Origin: Helicobacteraceae bacterium
GTDB lineage: Bacteria; Campylobacterota; Campylobacteria; Campylobacterales; Sulfurimonadaceae
DNA length: 20,196 nucleotides
Assembly: GCA_027061425.1 (NCBI GenBank)
Contig: JALSUN010000227.1
Location: 1 to 20,196, forward strand
Direction: 5' to 3'
Shown: positions 8,330 to 16,242 of the stretch, piece by piece
Layout: every line of letters begins with the position of its first letter
Position numbering within the stretch: position 1 is the stretch's first letter
Position numbers and translations under genes: made by a program
Notes under the pieces: generated by a model
Seen by the model: only the letters and a program-made list of their open reading frames with translations
Database searches by the model: none
Told to the model about the DNA's origin: nothing

Positions 8330-9006
8330 GACTCACCCCTGTTTAACTTATCTATAGCAATGGCTGCAGCCTCTTGCTGGGCCACTTTTTTACTTTTACC
8401 ACTGGCTCTGGCATACTCTTTAGCATCCACGACCACGGCAATCTCAAACTCTTTTTTGTGGTCAGGGCCTTGAGAACCTACCAGCTTATACTCAGGAGTT
8501 GTTCCAAAAAGTGCTTGCGTCATCTCTTGCAAGGTTGTTTTATAGTCTTTAAACAGACTGTCAAGAGAGATGTCCGGATGCACCTCTTCTAAGAGTTTTA
8601 TACTCACATACTTTGCTGCATCTAGACCCGCTTCCAAATAGAGCGCACCGATGATAGCCTCAAAGGCATTAGAGAGTAGAGAAGGTTTGGTACGCCCTCC
8701 GTTGTTCTCCTCTGCATTGGACAAAAAGAGTTGGTCTCCCAAACCTATATGTATAGCAAGACGGGTAAAGCCATCTTCATTAACCAGGGATGCCCGCATC
8801 TTTGAAAGCTTGCCCTCGTCATGTTTTGGAAAACGCTCATATAGATACTGTCCTACTATAAGGTCCAGTACTGCGTCTCCCAAGAACTCTAAACGTTCAT
8901 TATTGTAGGGCTGTTTATAACTTTTATGCGTCAGCGCTTCAATAATGAGCTTTTTGTCTTTAAAACTGTAGTTAATTCGATCTTCTAACTTTTTTATCTC
9001 TTCCAT
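8326..9006 (-). CDS. rnc: Ribonuclease III
   Basis: 226 residues. It cleaves double-stranded RNA, for example in rRNA processing. The RNase III signature RLEFLGDAVLDLIVG (near residues 38-52) contains the catalytic Glu and Asp; the second acidic pair lies in LSNAFEAIIGALYLEAG. A double-stranded RNA-binding domain occupies the C-terminus, ending in the basic KSKKVAQQEAAAIAIDKL. The ATG has AAAGG in front and starts 24 nt after the rnhA-like stop, consistent with one operon. Full length and all catalytic residues kept. Confidence 0.96.
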   Translation of the reverse strand: MEEIKKLEDRINYSFKDKKLIIEALTHKSYKQPYNNERLEFLGDAVLDLIVGQYLYERFPKHDEGKLSKMRASLVNEDGFTRLAIHIGLGDQLFLSNAEENNGGRTKPSLLSNAFEAIIGALYLEAGLDAAKYVSIKLLEEVHPDISLDSLFKDYKTTLQEMTQALFGTTPEYKLVGSQGPDHKKEFEIAVVVDAKEYARASGKSKKVAQQEAAAIAIDKLNRGES

Positions 9007-9030
9007 TTCATACCTTTCAAAAATTAAAAC

Positions 9031-9429
9031 CTAAGTGTATTTACTTTGTAATCGCGCATATACAGCCTGATCTTTTAAGGGGTCAAGCCACCTTATTTCC
9101 ATGTCATGTGGTGCAGAACGTTCAAGATATATCTGCCAAAGTTCAACATGCAACACCTGATCAAAGTCTCTAGAACGCCATCGTTCTAACCACTGTTGGA
9201 TAGACTTAACAAGGTACTTGGAGTCCGTTATCACCTCTATACTACAAGGCACTTGAACCTGAGTTAGCGCGTCATTAAGTGCCAACAGTGCCAACGATGC
9301 AGCACTTTCGTCACTTTTATCTACCACCCATACCTTCTCTTTGCTCTGATAGGCCAAGATGTTGACATATCTACCTTCAGAAGCAACACCAAGTTTTGAA
9401 CTACTGAAGAGAGTTATTTTCTTCAACAT
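9031..9429 (-). CDS. Degenerate RNase HI-like protein, probably inactive
   Basis: 132 residues, about ten shorter than typical RNase HI. Substrate-binding parts are easily recognised: VITDSKYLVKSIQQWLERW corresponds to the TDSxYV-xxIxxW-xxxW segment, and LALLALNDAL corresponds to MELRALxEAL. Catalytic positions are mostly gone: the first Asp (FxDGS) reads LFSSSK, the Glu of MEL is Ala47, the GHxGHxxNExxD block with catalytic His and final Asp is deleted or reads DPLKDQAVYARL. Only Asp69 remains. RNase HI needs all four carboxylates to hold two metal ions, so hydrolysis of RNA-DNA hybrids is unlikely; hybrid binding may remain. The ATG lies 29 nt inside the upstream lapB-like gene, with AAAGG in that gene. 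The frame is intact, arguing against simple decay. Confidence 0.8.
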   Translation of the reverse strand: MLKKITLFSSSKLGVASEGRYVNILAYQSKEKVWVVDKSDESAASLALLALNDALTQVQVPCSIEVITDSKYLVKSIQQWLERWRSRDFDQVLHVELWQIYLERSAPHDMEIRWLDPLKDQAVYARLQSKYT

Positions 9430-10444
9430 GCGCCTTTGTTAACAACATCTCAGTCACCACAGTGTCTATATGATGACAGTTAGGACAACGGTGAAAAGCA
9501 AATGGGTAGATCTGCTTACAACTGTTACAGAGATAATCAAACTGCAAGGTTGCACCTACCTGATCTGCCATGTTAAGTTTAATAAGCACATCAAATTCAA
9601 ACATACTGCTCTCTTGTGCTAACATCACACTGCCCTTAGCACTGTAAAGTTCTCGTAAAAACCTACTCGATGAGATTATATCTAAATTCGCCTCAGCCTC
9701 ACGTGCATTCCACAGTATATCTCCAATGCGTTCAGCTTCACTCAGATCAAGTGATTTCCACGCCAAAGAAGGTTGTGTGCGAAACAGATACTCAAAAATA
9801 AGATAGCTAAGTAGATGGTGCTTCTCATACAGAGCTACCAGTGCTGCTCCCTTCTCTTGAACGTTATATTCTGCACTTCTGATAATAGAGACTGTTTGAA
9901 GATAAACATGCTCTTTAGTAACATTTACTCCTAATTCTTCTAATGGTTCTAAGACTTCTAACGCCTTCTCAAACTGGTGCATCTTCTCATATATAATAAG
10001 AAGATAATGCAACGCTTTAGGCGTTCTTGGAAACTGTTTTAATATTTGTAAAAATATCTCTTGCGCACGTTCCAAAAAGCCTGCTTTGAAATAAGTTTTA
10101 CCCAGTAGATAAAGTGTCTCTTTTTTCTCTACTACATCACTCTGCATCTCTATCATAATCAAATAGATCTCTATACATTTTTCATAATCACCATGACTGT
10201 CATATGTCTGTGCCATAATAAGTGCAGACTGCATCGAAATAGAGTTGGTCTGCAGTAGCGTTTTAAGCTCGTCTTGCGTGGGCATGGTTTTAAACATGTT
10301 CATAAAATGAGAAAGGTAACGAGAGTCCTCTTTACGTTTATAACGTCCCCACCAATAAGAGACAAGTGTAATAACAAAAACTAAAACAAAAAAAACGATT
10401 ATGCCCAGTAAAGGGTCACGAAATTCTATAAACAGTCTGTTCAC
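9401..10444 (-). CDS. LapB-like TPR protein with C-terminal zinc ribbon
   Basis: 347 residues. Order of parts: one N-terminal membrane helix (about 12-31) with a basic cytoplasmic edge (WWGRYKRKED), tetratricopeptide-type helical repeats from about 60 to 190 (for example YEKCIEIYLIMIE, LYLLGKTYFKAGFLERAQEIF, FEKALEVLEPLEEL), a less regular helical part, then a rubredoxin-type metal site with Cys306, Cys309, Cys320 and Cys323. This is the architecture of LapB (YciM), the inner-membrane protein that in enterobacteria steers LpxC degradation by FtsH. Function here is by architecture only. Start codon is GTG, supported by AGGAGC eight nt upstream and by the position of the membrane helix. It heads the operon to rnhA-like, rnc and aroC. 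Confidence 0.8.
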   Translation of the reverse strand: MNRLFIEFRDPLLGIIVFFVLVFVITLVSYWWGRYKRKEDSRYLSHFMNMFKTMPTQDELKTLLQTNSISMQSALIMAQTYDSHGDYEKCIEIYLIMIEMQSDVVEKKETLYLLGKTYFKAGFLERAQEIFLQILKQFPRTPKALHYLLIIYEKMHQFEKALEVLEPLEELGVNVTKEHVYLQTVSIIRSAEYNVQEKGAALVALYEKHHLLSYLIFEYLFRTQPSLAWKSLDLSEAERIGDILWNAREAEANLDIISSSRFLRELYSAKGSVMLAQESSMFEFDVLIKLNMADQVGATLQFDYLCNSCKQIYPFAFHRCPNCHHIDTVVTEMLLTKAHVEENNSLQ

Positions 10445-10470
10445 GTACTTGCTCCTATTATTTTCACAAA

Positions 10471-10476
10471 ATTATA
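10471..10476 (-). promoter_or_regulatory. -10 box for the lapB-like operon
   Basis: A TATAAT on the minus strand 27 bp before the GTG start predicts a leader of roughly 20 nt containing AGGAGC. No convincing -35 is seen. Confidence 0.45.
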
Positions 10477-10591
10477 CCTTATTACGCTATCAATTAAATA
10501 CCAAAATCTCAATAAGGGTAATATTATTCTCCTCTTTCTTTTGGTTGACATATCACAAATTCATCACGCCTCGCCAGCTTATAGCCAAGGT

Positions 10592-10630
10592 TGACGTATT
10601 TATTAGCTGTATAGTTGACTTTATACGTCA
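10592..10630 (+). promoter_or_regulatory. Bipartite operator TGACG-N29-CGTCA before the recombinase-like gene
   Basis: Inverted half-sites TTGACGTAT (10591-10599) and ATACGTCA (10623-10630) lie 34 bp apart centre to centre. The right half ends 8 bp before the -10 box. Exactly the same arrangement, including the 29-bp gap and the 8-bp distance to TATAAT, occurs before the outer-membrane protein gene at 18882. A further half-site ATACGTCAA lies at 10674-10682, abutting the start codon, and a near match TTGACATAT at 10545-10553. Binding by the downstream gene product is inference. Confidence 0.65.
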
Positions 10631-10644
10631 CTTTAGCCTATAAT
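10615..10644 (+). promoter_or_regulatory. Sigma-70 type promoter of the recombinase-like/ccoG operon
   Basis: TTGACT at 10615-10620 and TATAAT at 10639-10644 are separated by 18 bp. The right operator half lies within the spacer. The predicted transcription start (about 10650) falls after the ATG at 10646, which helps decide the gene start. Confidence 0.65.
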
Positions 10645-10681
10645 CATGGTGAAAGTACAAATTATGGAGGTTTATACGTCA

Positions 10682-11347
10682 ATGGCTATTAGTTATATAA
10701 GAGCAGACAAATATTTTGATGGTGCTTTTGAGCAACTCAAAAATATCAATACCTATGCAACTGCAAGTGACATTAACATCTCTGATGAATTTGTTGACCA
10801 TACCTCACAAAACAACTCCTTGGATACAAGAGAAGAGGTCGTGAGTTATTTTAAAAATCATCAAAATCGTGATCTGCTTATATCTGATGTTTGGGTATTA
10901 AGTAGTAACATACCAGACCTTTTACAGATGTTCGCCTGCCTGCTTAAAAACAGGATGCGTATACATATAGTAAATGCAGGTGTTGTGATAGACCAAGAGA
11001 GTGATGTTATGCTGGTTTTAGGTCTTATTGATCAGTTACGGCAGGTGTTACAAGGACGAGAGAAGAAGTTAATCGGACGTCCGAAAGGAAGCCGTTCATC
11101 CTCTAAATTCGATCCTTATCTTGATCAGATCATCTCCTTAATACGTCAAGAGGTAAGCGTGAGCGCTATGGCACGCGAGATGCGTGTAAGTCGTAGTTCT
11201 TTAAAGGACTACATAGAATCTAGAGAGCTTAAAGAAGTGGCCAAAGGTCTTGTCACTTTAGATGTGCCTGTAGATGCTGAAGAGAAAGTTATCGGTACGA
11301 TTAAGTGCCCCCATTCTGAAACAAAAAAGGAGAACACACATGAGTGA
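10682..11347 (+). CDS. Serine-recombinase-like DNA-binding protein, catalytic residues lost
   Basis: 221 residues from the ATG at 10682. The ATG at 10646 touches the -10 box and would precede the predicted transcription start; GGAGG at 10666-10670 serves 10682 with a long 11-nt spacing. Residues 1-105 follow the resolvase N-terminal domain (AISYIRADKYFDGAFEQL resembling YxRVSTxxQ, then ISDEFVDH and a strand ending IHIVNAGVVI). The nucleophile position is Asp9, not Ser, and where the family has DRLxR before LxDLL this protein reads WVLSSNIPDLL, three residues shorter. Arg7 of the YxR motif is kept. The C-terminal part keeps the GRPKG linker (132-136) and a helix-turn-helix (about 145-180, VSAMAREMRVSRSSLKDYI). 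Strand exchange is therefore unlikely and a regulatory DNA-binding role is inferred. It overlaps ccoG by 8 nt and carries a repeated operator in its promoter. Confidence 0.8.
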   Translation: MAISYIRADKYFDGAFEQLKNINTYATASDINISDEFVDHTSQNNSLDTREEVVSYFKNHQNRDLLISDVWVLSSNIPDLLQMFACLLKNRMRIHIVNAGVVIDQESDVMLVLGLIDQLRQVLQGREKKLIGRPKGSRSSSKFDPYLDQIISLIRQEVSVSAMAREMRVSRSSLKDYIESRELKEVAKGLVTLDVPVDAEEKVIGTIKCPHSETKKENTHE

Positions 11348-12785
11348 AACAATATCACAAGAAAAAAGTAAAAAAGATTATTTGACAGGGTGGATACCTC
11401 TGCGTATCAAACGCTACTGGTTTTATGCATTTATAACCATTTCTTCATTAATAGCCCCATGGATAGAGATAAATGGTAACCACCTCTTTTTACTCTCTTT
11501 TGACAAACTCAAACTTCACTTAGCATTTGTACAGTTTGATATGCAAGAGATGTACCTTATGCCTTTCATCTTAATGATTCTTTTTATCGGTATTTTTGGA
11601 CTCACCGTGGTTGGTGGTCGTGTCTTTTGTGGATGGATGTGTCCTCAGACCATCTTCCGCGTTATCTACCGTGATCTTATTGAGACTAAAATCTTAAAAT
11701 TACGTAAACGCATAAAAAATAAACAACAAGACCCAGACCTGTCTAAGGTTGAAAATCAGATTAAAAAGGTGGTAGCGGTACTCTTATGGACGCTGCTAGC
11801 CTTTGTTGCAGCTTCAGACTTACTCTGGTATTTTGTGCCTCCTGAAGACTTCTTTAAGTACATGATGCACCCTATGGATCACCTTGTGCTGGTAGGGACA
11901 TTGTTAATTACAGTAGCCTTTTTAGTCGTTGATATCGTAATGATAAAAGAGAACTTCTGTATCTATGTCTGCCCTTACTCTCGTGTGCAGTCTGTACTTT
12001 ATGATGATGACACTGTTATGGCTATTTATGATCCACATCGTGGTGGTAAGATTTATGAAGGCCACGACAAACTTTATAGTAAACAGAAGCAGATTCGGGA
12101 AGCAGAACCTGCATCTGAATGTACTGCTTGTGAGTCATGTGTTACGGTTTGTCCAACCCATATAGATATTCGTCAAGGACTACAACTAGAGTGTATAAAC
12201 TGTTTAGAATGTGTAGACGCTTGTACAACGGTCATGGGTAAACTTGGTAAAGAGTCTCTTGTTCGTTGGTCAAGTGACAAAGAGGTCATACACCAGCAAG
12301 GTAAAACAAACTTTACCCGTCCAAAAGTGATAGGTTATGCGGTTATCTTGTTAGTGATTGTTGGTATCTTAGCTTACATGAGTACTACAAAAGAGCATAT
12401 GCTCCTTAACATCAACAAAGAGAGTCGCCTCTATAGCATAAAACATGTTGACGATGTTAAGCGTGTCACAAATGCTTATGTGTTTTTACTGCAAAATACA
12501 GAGAACAAAGACCATAAATTCTATTTTGATGTAATTGCCCCTGCTGGTTATGAAGGAAAGATTAAAATTCTTAAACCATCAAAGCCATTTATGTCACACC
12601 CTGGTGCTAAAAAGAAAAAAGTAGTCATTTTATATACGGATGAAGTACTTGTTAATGATGCTTCAAAAGACACTATTATCCCGATCACGATTAGAGCATA
12701 TGCCATAGATGATAAAGAGAAGATAGTAGTCGACAGACACTCTACGTTTGTCTTCCCAAGAAAAGATATCTACGATAAAAAGTAA
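11340..12785 (+). CDS. ccoG: Cytochrome c oxidase accessory protein CcoG (FixG/RdxA family)
   Basis: 481 residues from the ATG at 11340, preceded by AAGGAGA; the frame is open further upstream but that part lies inside the preceding gene. CcoG is an inner-membrane iron-sulfur protein needed for copper delivery to cbb3-type oxidase, thought to reduce copper. Seen in order: membrane helices from about 27 and 72, CGWMCP (Cys97, Cys101), further helices about 145-165 and 182-202, CIYVCP (Cys207, Cys211), two 4Fe-4S clusters (Cys261, 264, 267, 271 and 285, 288, 291, 295), a helix at about 329-346, then the Ig-like FixG C-terminal domain (FYFDVIAPAGYEGKIKIL). It starts 8 nt before the end of the recombinase-like gene, so it is translationally coupled to it. 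The cbb3 structural genes are not in this window. Confidence 0.95.
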   Translation: MSETISQEKSKKDYLTGWIPLRIKRYWFYAFITISSLIAPWIEINGNHLFLLSFDKLKLHLAFVQFDMQEMYLMPFILMILFIGIFGLTVVGGRVFCGWMCPQTIFRVIYRDLIETKILKLRKRIKNKQQDPDLSKVENQIKKVVAVLLWTLLAFVAASDLLWYFVPPEDFFKYMMHPMDHLVLVGTLLITVAFLVVDIVMIKENFCIYVCPYSRVQSVLYDDDTVMAIYDPHRGGKIYEGHDKLYSKQKQIREAEPASECTACESCVTVCPTHIDIRQGLQLECINCLECVDACTTVMGKLGKESLVRWSSDKEVIHQQGKTNFTRPKVIGYAVILLVIVGILAYMSTTKEHMLLNINKESRLYSIKHVDDVKRVTNAYVFLLQNTENKDHKFYFDVIAPAGYEGKIKILKPSKPFMSHPGAKKKKVVILYTDEVLVNDASKDTIIPITIRAYAIDDKEKIVVDRHSTFVFPRKDIYDKK

Positions 12786-12795
12786 TCACGTATTT

Positions 12796-12820
12796 GTGTA
12801 AAGAGAATCTCTCTTTACAC
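12796..12820. terminator. Bidirectional stem-loop between ccoG and AMIN gene
   Basis: GTGTAAAGAG and CTCTTTACAC pair over 10 bp around a 5-nt loop, between two convergent genes (stops at 12785 and 12847). Its place suggests it ends both transcripts; neither side has a strong U-run. Confidence 0.55.
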
Positions 12821-12846
12821 CTCTCTGCAACAAGACTCTTAACTGT

Positions 12847-13350
12847 CTAATTGATAGTAAGAAACTGTCCATAACGTTTTTTAGAAATTTTATAATAATG
12901 TCGTTTGTCTAAACGCAGTACCACACGATACGAATCTCCATGGGCACCAATCTCAACTTTTTTAACGGCACCAACACTCAAAGTCTCTCGCTTAGATGAA
13001 AAATCAGCTTTTGATCTAAAATCAATCACAATACTTGGTGGATTTTTAATACTAAAGTGTTTTAACATTTTGTCATTCGTTTGTATGTAAACACTATGTT
13101 CTGTCAAAACCAAACGTACTTTTTCATAATTTAATATACGTCTTTTCTGTGCTCTCTTTACAGGAGTTTCCATTTGAACAGGAGCTTTTTTTACTTTTAC
13201 AACTTCAGTCCCTACCGGTTCTTGCACTGTTTTTGTATGTTTTATGAGAGGAAGTGGAGTTCTATTTTCTGTGAGAGCAGGTAAAAAAGGGTTGTCTCTT
13301 GCTGCTAATAGAAGGGGTAACGTCAAAAAGAGTATGGCTTTTGTATACAT
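12847..13350 (-). CDS. Periplasmic AMIN-domain protein
   Basis: 167 residues. A signal peptide of about 16 residues (MYTKAILFLTLPLLLA) precedes the mature start ARDNPFLP. A Pro/Lys-rich linker runs to about residue 70, followed by an AMIN-type beta domain (YEKVRLVLTEHSVYIQT, PPSIVIDF, VKKVEIGAHGDSYRVVLRLD, YYKI). AMIN domains bind peptidoglycan or pull envelope proteins to the septum or pole. It is the last gene of the recA/eno/ftsB-like group, 48 bp after the ftsB-like stop; the same gene order is known in Campylobacter. A role in cell-envelope or division complexes is likely, the exact partner unknown. Confidence 0.75.
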   Translation of the reverse strand: MYTKAILFLTLPLLLAARDNPFLPALTENRTPLPLIKHTKTVQEPVGTEVVKVKKAPVQMETPVKRAQKRRILNYEKVRLVLTEHSVYIQTNDKMLKHFSIKNPPSIVIDFRSKADFSSKRETLSVGAVKKVEIGAHGDSYRVVLRLDKRHYYKISKKRYGQFLTIN

Positions 13351-13398
13351 GCTTATCCTTATGGTACTTCTGCACCAAAAATTGTAAGCCTATTATAC

Positions 13399-13707
13399 CT
13401 ATTTCTCTGGCTCAAGCTCTTTGAGTTCAAAATACTCTTTTTGCAATGCAGAGTTCTCTTCTTTATAATGGCTAATCTCACTACTTAAGTAGGATTCATA
13501 CTCTTCAAGTTGTAAGAGGACTTCAAGAGAATTGGTACCGAAAAGAAGTATATTAAGATACCATCCAAGTATCAAGACAATAGTAAAGATAGAGAGAAAT
13601 TGTTTAATGGAGAGACCGAGGTACTCCTCGGTTAGACTCTGTTTAGGAGGCGCATAAAGAGCCTCTTTAGTGTCTGATTCTTGAGCAGGGCTTATAAGGT
13701 CAGACAT
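13399..13707 (-). CDS. FtsB/DivIC-like septum formation protein
   Basis: 102 residues. A cytoplasmic N-terminal tail of about 35 polar residues, one membrane helix (about 36-56, LSIFTIVLILGWYLNILLF) and a C-terminal acidic coiled coil (LEVLLQLEEYESYLSSEISHYKEEN). This is the layout of the FtsB/DivIC/FtsL group of the divisome, and its place between eno and the AMIN gene matches Campylobacterota. The N-terminal tail is longer than in enterobacterial FtsB. It follows eno by 9 nt, so it is surely cotranscribed. Sequence identity in this group is low, so FtsL-like is an alternative. Confidence 0.65.
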   Translation of the reverse strand: MSDLISPAQESDTKEALYAPPKQSLTEEYLGLSIKQFLSIFTIVLILGWYLNILLFGTNSLEVLLQLEEYESYLSSEISHYKEENSALQKEYFELKELEPEK

Positions 13708-13716
13708 GGCAAGTTA

Positions 13717-14985
13717 CTACTTAAAAAGTACGTTACCTAAAAACTCACCATACACTACTTCTTGTTCTATCTCTAAAACACGGTTATATTTGGCAGTACG
13801 TTCACCACGAGCGGTTGAACCTGTCTTAATTTGACCACAGTTAAGCGCCACAGCGAAGTCAGCGATGAATGCATCTTCACTCTCGCCAGAACGGTGACTC
13901 ATCACACAAGTATAACCATTGCGCTGTGCAAGACGCACGGTAAGCATCGTCTCAGAAACCGAACCAATCTGGTTTGGCTTGATCAAGATAGAGTTAGCAA
14001 TCTTTTTTTGGATACCTTCGTTAAGTATGTTAACGTTCGTAACAAAAAGGTCGTCACCAACAATCTGCACAGTGTCGCCCAGTTTGTCTGTCATAAGCTT
14101 GAAACCATCCCAATCATCTTCACTCAAACCATCTTCAATAGAAACAATAGGATACTTTGCACAAAGATCAGCATAATATGCTACTAACTCTTCAGAAGTT
14201 ACCGTACGATTTTCAGAGTCTAGTCTGTAACCACCTTCAGTTACAAGCTCAGAAGCCGCAACGTCAAGAGCGATGGCGATCTGCTCACCAGGCTTGTAAC
14301 CTGCTTTTTCGATCGCTTGAATAATCACTTGAATAGGCTCTTCATTTGAGCTAAGGTCTGGTGCAAAACCACCCTCGTCACCAAGAGCAGTGTTGTGCTT
14401 GCCCTCTTTAAGAATTGCTTTGAGGTTATGGTAAACCTCTGAAGATGCTTGAAGTGCTGTTGCAAAGTCTTCAAAACCAACCGGTACAATCATATACTCT
14501 TGAAAGTCTACAGAGTTGTCTGCGTGTGATCCACCATTAATGATGTTTAACATAGGTGTTGGCATCACCATAGCGTTTGCCCCACCAAGATAACGATAAA
14601 GTGGCATTTTAAGTGACGTTGCTGCTGCACGTGCCACTGCCATAGAAGCACCAAGAACTGCATTGGCACCTAAGTTACCATAGTTCTCCGTTCCATCAAC
14701 CTCTTTCATTGTTGCATCAACAATAGCTTGATTGAATGGGCTAAGACCGATCAGTGCATCAGAGATATCGCCATTGACGTTCTCTACTGCTTTAAGCACA
14801 CCCTTACCCATGTAGCGAGAACCGCCATCACGTAGCTCTAGTGCCTCACGTTTACCAGTACTTGCACCACTTGGTACGATAGCACTTTCACATGTACCAT
14901 CACTAAGTGTTACTGTTGTCTTAACTGTTGGATTACCACGTGAATCCATTACTTCCATTGCACTAACGTTATCTATAAAAATCAT
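13717..14985 (-). CDS. eno: Enolase
   Basis: 422 residues, the family length. It interconverts 2-phosphoglycerate and phosphoenolpyruvate with magnesium. Visible signatures: [17 protein letters not shown] at the start, [16 protein letters not shown] with the mobile-loop Ser, [24 protein letters not shown] and GDDLFVTN with metal ligands, [10 protein letters not shown] with the catalytic Lys, and SHRSGESED. The ATG overlaps the recA stop by 4 nt (ATGA), so expression is coupled to recA; the ftsB-like gene follows after 9 nt. Nothing missing or unusual in the enzyme itself. Confidence 0.98.
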   Translation of the reverse strand: MIFIDNVSAMEVMDSRGNPTVKTTVTLSDGTCESAIVPSGASTGKREALELRDGGSRYMGKGVLKAVENVNGDISDALIGLSPFNQAIVDATMKEVDGTENYGNLGANAVLGASMAVARAAATSLKMPLYRYLGGANAMVMPTPMLNIINGGSHADNSVDFQEYMIVPVGFEDFATALQASSEVYHNLKAILKEGKHNTALGDEGGFAPDLSSNEEPIQVIIQAIEKAGYKPGEQIAIALDVAASELVTEGGYRLDSENRTVTSEELVAYYADLCAKYPIVSIEDGLSEDDWDGFKLMTDKLGDTVQIVGDDLFVTNVNILNEGIQKKIANSILIKPNQIGSVSETMLTVRLAQRNGYTCVMSHRSGESEDAFIADFAVALNCGQIKTGSTARGERTAKYNRVLEIEQEVVYGEFLGNVLFK

Positions 14986-16019
14986 ATATCTGCATCCTCT
15001 AATTCTTGTTTATCCATGTCCATCACGGAACTTATTCCCATTGCTTGCTTGATCTTGTTTTCGATCTCGGCAGCAAGTGCTGGGTCCTCTTTAAACTTCT
15101 CTTTTACTTTTTCACGACCTTGACCAAGTTTCATGTCGCCGTAAGAGAACCATGCACCACTTTTGTCGATGATGTCTAATTTTACACCATAATCGCAAAG
15201 TTCTCCCTCTTTAGAGATACCTTCACCAAACATTATGTCAAATTCTGCCTGTTTAAACGGTGGTGCAACCTTGTTTTTAACAACTTTTGCCTTGGTACGG
15301 TTACCAATAGGTGCTTCTGCCTGTTTCAATGTTGCAATACGGCGAATATCAATACGCACAGAAGAGTAAAACTTCAATGCATTTCCACCAGTAGTGGTTT
15401 CAGGTGAACCATACCCCATCATTCCGATCTTCATACGAATCTGGTTAATGAAAATAACCGTACAGTTCATTTTGTGCAGAACTGCCGTAAGTTTACGAAG
15501 CGCTTTAGACATCAGACGTGCCTGAACACCCACTTGTTGGTCTGACATCTCACCTTCAAGTTCTACTTTTGGCGTCAAGGCAGCAACAGAATCAATGACA
15601 ATCAGATCAACAGCGCCAGAACGGGCGATCGTCTCAACAATGTCAAGTGCTTGCTCACCATAATCAGGCTGTGACACCAAAAGGTTGTCTACATCAACAC
15701 CAAGGTTTTTGGCATAAGCGACATCAAGCGCATGCTCTGCATCAATAAAAGCACAAACACCGCCATTTTTTTGACATTCGGCAGTAATCTGAAGAGTCAG
15801 CGTTGTTTTTCCTGAACTTTCTGGACCATAAATCTCAATAACACGACCTTTTGGTACACCACCTATGCCTAAAGCCAGATCCAAACCAAGTGAACCGGTA
15901 CTAATCGCTTCTATAGGTTCAAAGTCTTTGTCTCCAAGACGCATCAACGCCCCTTTACCAAAGGCTTTATCGATCTGCTTCATTGCTAAGTCTAGTGATT
16001 TTTGTTTATTTGCGTCCAT
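14982..16019 (-). CDS. recA: Recombinase RecA
   Basis: 345 residues. RecA polymerises on single-stranded DNA and drives homologous pairing and strand exchange. Walker A GPESSGKT at 65-72, Walker [11 protein letters not shown], the L1 loop region ([20 protein letters not shown]) and the C-terminal acidic end ([11 protein letters not shown]) are all present. AGAGGA precedes the ATG. It is first in the recA/eno/ftsB-like/AMIN operon. No LexA-type box is recognised in the upstream region, in keeping with the lack of a classic SOS system in Campylobacterota. Confidence 0.98.
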   Translation of the reverse strand: MDANKQKSLDLAMKQIDKAFGKGALMRLGDKDFEPIEAISTGSLGLDLALGIGGVPKGRVIEIYGPESSGKTTLTLQITAECQKNGGVCAFIDAEHALDVAYAKNLGVDVDNLLVSQPDYGEQALDIVETIARSGAVDLIVIDSVAALTPKVELEGEMSDQQVGVQARLMSKALRKLTAVLHKMNCTVIFINQIRMKIGMMGYGSPETTTGGNALKFYSSVRIDIRRIATLKQAEAPIGNRTKAKVVKNKVAPPFKQAEFDIMFGEGISKEGELCDYGVKLDIIDKSGAWFSYGDMKLGQGREKVKEKFKEDPALAAEIENKIKQAMGISSVMDMDKQELEDADI

Positions 16020-16071
16020 TTTATAATCCTCTTACATGGCAGTTATTACTGTCTTATATTTATTTATTAAC

Positions 16072-16077
16072 ATTATA
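16072..16077 (-). promoter_or_regulatory. -10 box for recA operon
   Basis: A TATAAT on the minus strand 52 bp before the recA ATG, with AT-rich flanks and no obvious -35. Confidence 0.45.
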
Positions 16078-16242
16078 TGTCTATATGCAAGTTATTTTAC
16101 ATAAACATTGCATTTTGTCATATTTTCTGAACCAAACAGTTAAAATCACAATAGTCTGTAATTTTAGCGTTCTTAGGTTAAAATCAGCATAATTTATGAG
16201 GCCTCACTTCAGACACCTCAAAAACCTTTTTTAGGACTAAAC

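Noticed and set aside
10401..10643. 80-residue plus-strand open frame before the recombinase-like gene
   Set aside because: It begins antisense in the lapB-like gene, has no ribosome site and runs through the operator and promoter; it is a shadow frame.
10646..10681. Longer start for the recombinase-like gene (12 more residues)
   Set aside because: The ATG at 10646 lies one base after the -10 box and before the predicted transcription start, and has no ribosome site.
11141..11149. ATACGTCAA half-site inside the recombinase-like gene
   Set aside because: It encodes part of LIRQE, has no paired half-site at the right distance and no -10 box; single half-sites are not informative.
11274..11339. 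Longer start for ccoG
   Set aside because: It lies within the preceding gene, lacks a ribosome site, and the ATG at 11340 has AAGGAGA and matches the usual CcoG N-terminus.
16020..16242. SOS box in front of recA
   Set aside because: No convincing LexA-type dyad was found by eye, and Campylobacterota generally lack LexA.
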